Assembly: GCA_000940995.1 (NCBI GenBank) | Contig: CP005973.1 | Location: forward strand, 682,001-746,000 | Source: Photobacterium gaetbulicola Gung47 | GTDB lineage: Bacteria; Pseudomonadota; Gammaproteobacteria; Enterobacterales; Vibrionaceae | Reading direction: 5' to 3' | Length of the DNA: 64,000 nucleotides | Shown: one piece after another, positions 1 through 6,617 of the stretch | Layout of the letters: each line of letters starts with the position of its first letter | Position numbering within the stretch: position 1 is the first letter of the stretch | Translations under genes and position numbers: made by a program | The notes under the pieces: model-generated | What the model was told of the DNA's origin: nothing | What the model saw: only the letters and a program-made list of their open reading frames with translations | Databases searched by the model: none

Positions 1-621
1 GTGGTTTCGCCAACTCAAGCCGCTGCTATCTTGCTGCCTATCCTGTGTGTGATGGATGCATTTGCGGTCAAGCAGCACTATCGTAGTGCTGACTATTCGG
101 TACTGAAGCAAATGCTGCCGGGCTCTTTATTAGGGGTATTGCTAGCAGGGCTGTTTCTAAGCGTAACCCCTGAATCCGGACTCAAACTTTTGATTGGGGT
201 GTTATCGCTGCTGTTCTGTGTGCAGTATGTGCTGGGCGGTAGCCAGGATGAGAAAAAGCCCGGTAAAGCCAGTGCATGGTGGTGGAGCAGCTTAGGAGGC
301 TTTTCCAGTACGGCAATCCATGCTGGTGGCGGGCCGGCCAGTATTTACCTGTTGCCGTTGCGGCTAGAAAAAGTCACTTTGATTGCCACGATGGCAGTGC
401 TGTTTGCCATTATCAATCTGGCCAAGCTGATCCCCTACACCATGCTCGGAGAGTTTGATACTACCAACTTGATGACGGCGGCAGTACTCATGCCCCTGGC
501 TCCTGTTGGGGTGTATATGGGGGTCTGGCTTCTTCATCGTGTTAGTCAGGATGTTGTGTACCAGCTGTGTTACCTGTTTCTTTTTCTTTCCGGAATGAAG
601 CTAGTAACTGACGTTCTTTAA
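1..621 (+). CDS. TauE/SafE family membrane exporter, 5' end cut by the window
   Basis: This is the C-terminal ~206 residues of a multi-pass inner-membrane protein of the sulfite exporter TauE/SafE family. The sequence alternates hydrophobic helices with short loops and contains the GGGPASIYLLP stretch before a helix, typical of the second half of this family. Family members are usually about 250 residues, and the reading frame is open at base 1. The GTG at position 1 is therefore probably internal, and the true start lies upstream of the window. The family is linked to export of sulfite, sulfoacetate or related organosulfur anions, but the substrate cannot be read from sequence. It ends at 621, directly before two strong hairpins. 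Confidence 0.8.
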   Translation: MVSPTQAAAILLPILCVMDAFAVKQHYRSADYSVLKQMLPGSLLGVLLAGLFLSVTPESGLKLLIGVLSLLFCVQYVLGGSQDEKKPGKASAWWWSSLGGFSSTAIHAGGGPASIYLLPLRLEKVTLIATMAVLFAIINLAKLIPYTMLGEFDTTNLMTAAVLMPLAPVGVYMGVWLLHRVSQDVVYQLCYLFLFLSGMKLVTDVL

Positions 622-625
622 ATAG

Positions 626-647
626 GCCACCTACATGAGTAGGTGGC
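626..647. terminator. 9-bp perfect hairpin after the TauE-like gene
   Basis: GCCACCTAC and GTAGGTGGC form a perfect 9-base-pair stem around an ATGA tetraloop, starting 4 bases after the stop codon. The following bases (TTCGTATG) are not a proper U-tract, so it may be a weak terminator or an mRNA 3'-end stabiliser. Confidence 0.5.
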
Positions 648-681
648 TTCGTATGTTACCGATTAACAGAGCGAGCGATTC

Positions 682-709
682 GGGTGTAAGTCGCATTCGA
701 CTTACACCC
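682..709. terminator. 12-bp perfect hairpin in the 622-1037 intergenic region
   Basis: GGGTGTAAGTCG and CGACTTACACCC pair perfectly over 12 bases around a CATT loop. The hairpin is followed by TTCTTGAG, so the U-run is poor. It lies 34 bases after another perfect hairpin. The rest of this 416-base gap (710-1037) is AT-rich and holds the promoter region of the carbonic anhydrase gene; no further gene was seen in it. Confidence 0.45.
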
Positions 710-1037
710 TTCTTGAGATATCTTTACCTTCTTCAAGTCAGTGGCTTATAGCCATGTACCATCTCTTTGAGGTGTTGTTATAAAACACAATAAATGTAAA
801 TCATTCTTAATCTTATTTCATCGGCGCCCAGATAAGCTTGAGACATGATCGTGTGGCTGTTTAACGGTATAAACCCCAAAACAGCGACTACGTGCGCGGA
901 AAGTGAGAGGCTGCAAATCGATAGTCGCTCAAGTTGTGTATTACTTTGATATATCTCCTCATATTTTCTATCTCTTTTTTATACTGTTTTTATACATATT
1001 CAATGACTTAGCTAACCTTATACCTAGGAGGTATTGA

Positions 1038-1763
1038 ATGTGTGATAAAAACTGTTCATTTGACTTATCTAAACGGCACTTACTGAAGTTATCAGCCGGA
1101 GCGGTGGCTTTTGCGGCTGTTGGCGGGCTTCCTTCTGTCTCTTATGCCGCCTCGCTAACAAAAGAAGAGCGGGATGCGATGACGCCAGATCAGGTGATTA
1201 AGTCTTTGCTTGATGGTAATCAGCGCTTCATAAAAGGGGAGGGGGTAGAGCATGATTACCTTGCTCAGCAAAGAACAAGCCAGCAAGGACAGTACCCTTC
1301 TGCGGTCATTTTAAGCTGTATTGACTCCAGGGCTCCGGCAGAAATCGTTTTGGATGCAGGAATTGGCGAGTTATTTAATAGCCGAGTGGCAGGTAATGTA
1401 TCGAACAGTGATATCTTAGGAAGTATGGAATTTGCTACCGCTGTCGCTGGGGCAAAAGTCATCATGGTGATGGGGCATACAAAATGCGGTGCTGTTCAGG
1501 GTGCCATTGCCAATGTTGAGATGGGCAATTTGACTTCATTACTTGATAAGATAAAATCAGCCGTTGGTAAAACTAAATTTGATGGAGAACGGACGCCAGA
1601 AAATTACGCTTTTGTCGATGCTGTTGCGAAAACTAATGTTCAATTAACGTTGGATGAAATAAGAAAGAATAGCGAGACAATACGAGATTTAGAAACAAAG
1701 GGTACAATTAAGCTAGTTGGTGTGATGTACGATATTTCCAATGGAAAAGTCGAACTATTGTAA
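1038..1763 (+). CDS. Exported beta-class carbonic anhydrase
   Basis: The 241-residue protein catalyses CO2 hydration to bicarbonate. The beta-class zinc site is visible as C94-x-D96-x-R98 (CIDSR) and H147-x-x-C150 (HTKC), matching the Cys-His-Cys ligand set plus the Asp-Arg dyad. The N-terminus (residues 11-38) has KRHLLK followed by a hydrophobic stretch and an AxA-like cleavage site. This resembles a lysine-variant Tat or a Sec signal, so the enzyme is probably periplasmic. The start is supported by a near-perfect TAGGAGGT ribosome-binding site. It stands alone, with no obvious partner gene. Periplasmic beta-carbonic anhydrases with such leaders are known in proteobacteria; the physiological role here is not evident. 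Confidence 0.9.
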   Translation: MCDKNCSFDLSKRHLLKLSAGAVAFAAVGGLPSVSYAASLTKEERDAMTPDQVIKSLLDGNQRFIKGEGVEHDYLAQQRTSQQGQYPSAVILSCIDSRAPAEIVLDAGIGELFNSRVAGNVSNSDILGSMEFATAVAGAKVIMVMGHTKCGAVQGAIANVEMGNLTSLLDKIKSAVGKTKFDGERTPENYAFVDAVAKTNVQLTLDEIRKNSETIRDLETKGTIKLVGVMYDISNGKVELL

Positions 1764-1868
1764 TTAATGATAATTTAAATAGTGTGCTGGCAATCATTTG
1801 TGAATTACATCACATCATATTTAAATTTATCTGTATATGATTTGGCTATCTTTATAGGGGATAGTTTG

Positions 1869-2387
1869 ATGAGATTTGATACGGCCACGCTATTAGTATT
1901 TATCCAGGGTGTATTGCACACCTTGGTTAATGCTATTTATTCGTGTGTCTGTATCAGTCCAAGTGATAACCTAGTCTCTGGATCTGACAAGGAACTGGAT
2001 GCAATTGCATCGGACTATAACCAGCTATATATCTGTGTTGGTGATATGCTTGGTAAGCCGTTCAGGTATTGGTGCGAAGTGACTTGTGCACGATGGAAAA
2101 GTCATCATCAGTACCGTGCGGAGCAAGTTCGCACACTGCTTTCATTGTTGTCACTGACATACCTATATTTTGCGAAGCAGGTAGCGGCCAGTTCCTTGGT
2201 GTGTTTCTATCGCTATGCACCAGCGAACGCTGCTACGTCTATTACAAATGGTACTGTATCACTTGGTCGTGAACATGCTAGCAAAAGTAACGTAACTCAC
2301 GTTAGCATCCATCCAATGAGCAGCAATCGTCGTAAGATGATTGCTGCTTTTTTTGTTTTTAATAACAGCAGCTTATCAAGTTGCTAG
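1869..2387 (+). CDS. Uncertain leader ORF ahead of the first PTS operon
   Basis: An ATG at 1869 preceded by AGGGGAT opens a frame of 172 codons that runs through an intrinsic terminator (2319-2360) and stops 10 bases before the IIB gene. I recognise no family. Its middle part contains ELDAIASDYNQLY, which loosely resembles ELDTLATQWSGMW in the ORF occupying the same place before the second PTS operon; this may be chance. The C-terminal part is unlike a normal protein because it is encoded by hairpin DNA. It could be a translated leader affecting read-through, a decayed gene, or no gene at all. Confidence 0.25.
   Translation: MRFDTATLLVFIQGVLHTLVNAIYSCVCISPSDNLVSGSDKELDAIASDYNQLYICVGDMLGKPFRYWCEVTCARWKSHHQYRAEQVRTLLSLLSLTYLYFAKQVAASSLVCFYRYAPANAATSITNGTVSLGREHASKSNVTHVSIHPMSSNRRKMIAAFFVFNNSSLSSC
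2275..2308 (+). promoter_or_regulatory. Nested hairpin upstream of the PTS terminator
   Basis: ATGCTA (2275-2280) can pair with TAGCAT (2303-2308). Inside it TAACGT (2288-2293) pairs with ACGTTA (2299-2304), so the two pairings share bases and are alternatives or partly nested. The element ends 10 bases before the terminator stem and could take part in an antitermination switch; that role is inference. Confidence 0.35.
2319..2360 (+). terminator. Intrinsic terminator/attenuator in front of PTS IIB
   Basis: AGCAGCAATC (2319-2328) pairs perfectly with GATTGCTGCT (2339-2348), followed by a run of 13 bases that are T except for one G. This is a textbook rho-independent terminator. It lies only 37 bases before the IIB start codon, too close for a separate promoter to fit comfortably, so expression of the PTS genes probably needs read-through. 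Confidence 0.8.
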
Positions 2388-2397
2388 CGAGGTCGAA

Positions 2398-2712
2398 ATG
2401 TATATTGTTTGTGTAGCAGCGTGCCCAACTGGAATTGCCCATACCTATATGGCGGCAGAAGCCCTTGAAGTATTGGGCAAAGATCACGGTTGGGAAGTCA
2501 AGGTAGAAACTCAAGGCAGCACAGGTATTGATAATGAGATCACCGCCGATGATATTGCTAGGGCTGATGGCGCTATCATTGCTGCAGAAATTGCAGTGGA
2601 AGGCATGGACAGGTTTGAACCACTCACGGTTCTTGAATGTGCGGTGGCAGACCCAATTAAACAGCCTGATGCAGTGTATGAAACCATGATGCATTTAATT
2701 CATAATAATTAA
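2398..2712 (+). CDS. Fructose-family PTS enzyme IIB (first copy)
   Basis: This 104-residue cytoplasmic protein is a stand-alone IIB phosphocarrier of the fructose/mannitol PTS family. The active site is Cys9 in CVAACPTGIAHTYMAAE, the conserved P-loop-like phosphocysteine motif. It accepts phosphate from EIIA and passes it to sugar entering through the IIC subunit. ATG at 2398 is preceded by GCGAGGTCGAA and matches the family start, although the frame is open further upstream. It lies 11 bases before its IIC. Together with the downstream mannosidase, the arrangement recalls E. coli mngA-mngB (2-O-mannosylglycerate uptake), where IIA, IIB and IIC are one protein. The substrate assignment is inference. 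Confidence 0.9.
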   Translation: MYIVCVAACPTGIAHTYMAAEALEVLGKDHGWEVKVETQGSTGIDNEITADDIARADGAIIAAEIAVEGMDRFEPLTVLECAVADPIKQPDAVYETMMHLIHNN

Positions 2713-2723
2713 GGATAATTACC

Positions 2724-3818
2724 ATGGCCCTACTATTAAAAAAAGAAAAAACTGAAATAGATAAATTACGTGAAGCGTTAATGACCGGCGTTTCATACAT
2801 GATTCCAGTTATTGTAGCTGGTGGTATGATGCTGGCTTTTGGTTCATTATTTGAAACCTTAACTGGGGTTGATTTAAAAGAAAGCAATTCTTTAGCTGCT
2901 CAATTAATAAATGATTTAAAAACATTTGGTTTATATGGACTGACATTATTATTCCCGGTTATTGCCGCCTTTGTTGGGTTTGGCCTGGCGGGAAAACCTG
3001 CCATAGCACCGGGTTTAATTGCCGGTATGTTGGCCCGTGACATGCAAATGGGCTTTTTAGGGGCACTATTGGGTGGTTTGATGGTGGGGTATTTAGTCCG
3101 CTGGATGCTGGCCAATATCAAGCTGCCAAAAGAGTTCCGCAGCCTATTGCCGATGGTGATTATCCCGCTAATCGGCTCGGCAATCATTCTGTTTGTCATG
3201 AAATATATTGTCGGTTATCCGCTTATTGCTCTCAATACTGGCCTGGAGAATTGGTTGGTCGGCATGTCCGGTGGCAACAAAGTGGTGATGGCAGCTGTGC
3301 TTGGGGCAATGGTAGGTTTTGACTTGGGGGGACCAATCAACAAGGCGGCTATCACGGTGAGTCTCGGTTTGTTTGCCCAGGGGATCTTTGAGCCCGTTAC
3401 CGCGTCACATATTGCTATCATGATCGCACCGTTTGGTATCGGTCTGTCAACGATTTTCGCCAAGCAATACTACAGCAAAGAATTGCAGGAAAATGGCCGT
3501 GCAGCCCTGATGATGTCATGCGTAGGCATCAGTGAGGGGGCAATACCTTTTATCCTCGCCAATCCAGCATTAATCATTATTAATACCGTCGGCAGTGCCA
3601 TTTCAGCTGCGATGGTGATCATGTTTGACTCAATAGTACAAGCGCCAGCAGCAGGGATCCTTGCGCTGATTCTATCGTCCAATTTCTTCTTGTACTTCAT
3701 TTCTATCGCTACCGGCGTGGCTTTTGTCGCTGTTGCTACCACGGTACTGATGAAGCGACAGTTCACTAAGCAGGCCACAGAGGCTGAGACCCAGCAGCAA
3801 GCAGCGAAATCCGCTTAA
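2724..3818 (+). CDS. Fructose-family PTS enzyme IIC permease (first copy)
   Basis: This 364-residue inner-membrane permease subunit has about ten hydrophobic segments. It contains the family hallmark FDLGGPINKAA near residue 210 and EGAIPF near residue 275, also found in FruA and MngA permease domains. It translocates and, with IIB, phosphorylates a sugar. The domain stands alone, without fused IIA or IIB, so it must work with the IIB encoded 11 bases upstream and the EIIA domain of the multiphosphoryl-transfer protein downstream. The gene ends 7 bases before the mannosidase start, consistent with one operon. The likely substrate is a mannoside such as 2-O-mannosylglycerate, judged only from context. 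Confidence 0.9.
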   Translation: MALLLKKEKTEIDKLREALMTGVSYMIPVIVAGGMMLAFGSLFETLTGVDLKESNSLAAQLINDLKTFGLYGLTLLFPVIAAFVGFGLAGKPAIAPGLIAGMLARDMQMGFLGALLGGLMVGYLVRWMLANIKLPKEFRSLLPMVIIPLIGSAIILFVMKYIVGYPLIALNTGLENWLVGMSGGNKVVMAAVLGAMVGFDLGGPINKAAITVSLGLFAQGIFEPVTASHIAIMIAPFGIGLSTIFAKQYYSKELQENGRAALMMSCVGISEGAIPFILANPALIIINTVGSAISAAMVIMFDSIVQAPAAGILALILSSNFFLYFISIATGVAFVAVATTVLMKRQFTKQATEAETQQQAAKSA

Positions 3819-3825
3819 GGTATTA

Positions 3826-6456
3826 ATGATGTCATTGAATAAAAAAGCGTACATAGTTCCTCATACCCACTGGGACCGCGAGTGGTATTTCAGCACTGAG
3901 GAGTCTCAAGTATTGCTGGTCTTCACCATGCAGCAAGTCCTGGAGCAGCTTGAGCAAGACGATGGTCTGCCTTGTTTCGTGCTCGATGGGCAGTCGGTGA
4001 TGCTCGAGGATTACTTGAGTGTGGTACCGGAAGACAGCGACAGGGTGAAAGCTCTGGTCGAGTCGGGCAAGTTGTTGGTTGGTCCTTGGTATACCCAAAC
4101 TGATCAGTGTGTTGTCCACGGCGAATCACAAATCAGGAACTTGATGTGGGGGTGTCGTGATGCCAAACGCTTCGGCGCAGTCATGAAAGTCGGTTATGTA
4201 CCTGACTCTTTCGGCCAAAGTGAACAGCTTCCTCAGCTACTTAAGCATTTCAATATCGATAAATGCGTCTTTTGGCGTGGGATCTGGGAAGGAATTTGTG
4301 GCAATACTGAATTCGTTTGGCGGGCTCCAGATGGCAGTGAAGTAACCACGGCGGTACTCGAGTTTGGCTATAGCGCATTCCAGGGGATGAAGCCAATGGA
4401 AACGCATCTTGAGGGTATTGATCAGAAGATGAGTGAGCGCTTCTGGCCCGGCGAGCGGGACCACTTCTTGTTCATGGGGGGGCATGACCAGAAACCATGG
4501 CAGAGAGAAACGGTTGAGGCTATCCGACAGGCCAATGAAACTCGGCCATACCAGTATCAACTTTGCCGTTTCGAAGATTACTTTGCCAGTACCACCGGTT
4601 GCTCGCTCCCCGTTGTTGAAAGCGAAATGCTGTATGGCAAATATAGCCGGATCCATCGTGGCATTTACTCAACCCGCTACGACATCAAAAAACTCAACAG
4701 CGATGTCGAGAACCTGCTGGTCAATCAGCTTGAGCCATTGCTGACGGTTGCTAACCAATTTGGTCTGAAATATCCGTATGGCCTGATGGAGAAAAACTGG
4801 AAGCAGTTAATGCAGAGCCATGCCCATGACTCCATCGGCGGCTGTAATACCGACTCTGTAAACCGTCAGGTTAAAGCCCGTATCGAGGCGGTTCGTGAGA
4901 ATGCTGAACGGCTCAAGGCGATCACACTCAAGCAATTGGCCGATTCGTCGACGAAGGGAAAAGACGGCGAGTACGTTTTGGTTTTCAACCCTCTGCCTTA
5001 CAGCCGCAACGTTCAGGTCGAGTTGGAGCTGGTATTGCCGACTCGCCGGTTTACCATCTTTGACGGTGCGCAGGATGTAGAGCAGCAGCATGTGTCGTGC
5101 GAGCTGGTGGATATCAATGCCATTGTCCAAGACCCGACCACACTCGGTGATGAGCGCTTTCGGTCCTGGTACCGGCATAACGTTGTGGTGTCACTGGAAG
5201 GTTTGCCAGCCTGCGGCTACCGTAACCTCAGGGTAGAGCGCCTGGCCGATGAGGAAGCGCCGGCTGATCGCTGCCAGCTTCAAACTGTGATCGATGAACC
5301 GGTCAGTATTGCTAATGAGGCCCTGTCAGTGACGGTCGATATGCATGGCAAGATTAGCTTGACCTGTTTGAGCAGCGGCCAACACTGGGATGATTTAATC
5401 ACCCTGGTGGACGGCGGCGATGATGGTGACAACTACGACTTTTCTGAGCCGCATGATGACCATCAAATTGCTTTTGGAGTGCAACAAGCCAAAGGGATCC
5501 GGGTTTGCCAAGGGCCGCTGCGCTCAGAAATCCGTATTGATTATCAGGCGGATCTGCCGGCGGACTTGGCCGAGCGGGCCGAAAAGTGCGGTTCTGTCAC
5601 GCAGCACATTGAAGTCGTTCTGGGACTGGCGAAAGGCAGTGAGCATTTGGATATTGCGCTCGAGCTGGAAAATAAAGTCAATGATCACCGGTTACAACTG
5701 CATGTTAATGGCGATTTTGCCCGGGCACAGAGTGTGGCGGATCAACCTGTCGGGCTGATCCGGCGTGGCAACGATGAATTGGCGCTGTCGCTATGGCAAC
5801 AGCAGCAATGGACATCCTGTCCCGTGCCGATTTATCCGATGCAGAGTGTTGTTGCCGGTGAAACGTCACAAGGCGGAATTGCAGTGATGGCAGACGGTGT
5901 ACGAGAGTATCAGCAATATGATGACTCAATCGCGATAACCCTGTTCCGTGCCATGGGTTTTGTCGGTAAGCCGGACCTGAAATACCGTCCAGGGCGTCTA
6001 TCAGGTTTGCCGGATGCTAGTCCTGACTCCCAGCTACGCCAACCATTGTCATTCCGTTTGGCTCTTTACCCATTCAGCGGTAGCGCTTCTGACGCCGGGT
6101 TATGCCAGCGGGTGAAGGAGTGGTTGAGCACTCCGTTGACCTTGCACAACGGGGTTGTACAACGCTTCATGATTGCTCCGCCAGTGTTCACTGCACCGGA
6201 AACTTTCAGCATGTTGGCGTTCAACCAGCCTGACGTGACGGTTAGCGCGGTCAAGGTCTGTGAAGATGATAGCCGCAGTGTGGTTGTTAGGTTAATGAAT
6301 GCTAGCAGTAACCATATTGCGCTTGGTGCGCTTCCAGCAGAGTGGCGGGTTCAGCAGGTTGATGGCATGGAGCGTGTTGTCGGAGATGTCACGGCCCAAA
6401 CGGTTATTCCGCCACAAGGATTAATCGGCCTGCGCCTGAGCAAAGCTAACCCGTAA
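3826..6456 (+). CDS. mngB: GH38 alpha-mannosidase, MngB-like
   Basis: The 876-residue cytoplasmic glycosidase is close in length and motif order to E. coli MngB (877 residues), which splits 2-O-(6-phospho-mannosyl)-glycerate into mannose-6-phosphate and glycerate. The GH38 metal-site and catalytic motifs are visible: HTHWDREW at residues 13-20, PDSFG with the nucleophile Asp127, and HAHDSIGG from about residue 332. There is no signal peptide, so the substrate must first be imported, as expected for a PTS-coupled enzyme. Two ATGs (3826 and 3829) are possible starts. It is flanked by PTS genes on both sides in the same direction. Another alpha-mannoside-6-phosphate is a possible substrate. No mannose-6-phosphate isomerase is nearby. 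Confidence 0.85.
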   Translation: MMSLNKKAYIVPHTHWDREWYFSTEESQVLLVFTMQQVLEQLEQDDGLPCFVLDGQSVMLEDYLSVVPEDSDRVKALVESGKLLVGPWYTQTDQCVVHGESQIRNLMWGCRDAKRFGAVMKVGYVPDSFGQSEQLPQLLKHFNIDKCVFWRGIWEGICGNTEFVWRAPDGSEVTTAVLEFGYSAFQGMKPMETHLEGIDQKMSERFWPGERDHFLFMGGHDQKPWQRETVEAIRQANETRPYQYQLCRFEDYFASTTGCSLPVVESEMLYGKYSRIHRGIYSTRYDIKKLNSDVENLLVNQLEPLLTVANQFGLKYPYGLMEKNWKQLMQSHAHDSIGGCNTDSVNRQVKARIEAVRENAERLKAITLKQLADSSTKGKDGEYVLVFNPLPYSRNVQVELELVLPTRRFTIFDGAQDVEQQHVSCELVDINAIVQDPTTLGDERFRSWYRHNVVVSLEGLPACGYRNLRVERLADEEAPADRCQLQTVIDEPVSIANEALSVTVDMHGKISLTCLSSGQHWDDLITLVDGGDDGDNYDFSEPHDDHQIAFGVQQAKGIRVCQGPLRSEIRIDYQADLPADLAERAEKCGSVTQHIEVVLGLAKGSEHLDIALELENKVNDHRLQLHVNGDFARAQSVADQPVGLIRRGNDELALSLWQQQQWTSCPVPIYPMQSVVAGETSQGGIAVMADGVREYQQYDDSIAITLFRAMGFVGKPDLKYRPGRLSGLPDASPDSQLRQPLSFRLALYPFSGSASDAGLCQRVKEWLSTPLTLHNGVVQRFMIAPPVFTAPETFSMLAFNQPDVTVSAVKVCEDDSRSVVVRLMNASSNHIALGALPAEWRVQQVDGMERVVGDVTAQTVIPPQGLIGLRLSKANP

Positions 6457-6617
6457 AGCGAAGCGCTTAAATGTAATTGCACTACTTGTGCATCACCGTT
6501 GGCCCTCACCCGTATAGCCCGGAGAACAGTCAGTATTTGTTGGCTTTGTCTCTGTTGCTTGGGTGAGTGGTCTGCTACACCCGAAAAAACGTATCGAATA
6601 TTCCCGAAGGGGCAATC

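Noticed and set aside
4237..4656. Minus-strand open frame inside the mannosidase gene
   Set aside because: It is a shadow of a GC-rich coding region and has no ribosome-binding site or family signature.
6567..6617. 17-codon N-terminal extension of the HPr-EI-EIIA protein
   Set aside because: The HPr domain starts normally at ATG 6618, which has a good ribosome-binding site. The extension lacks one and matches no HPr sequence.
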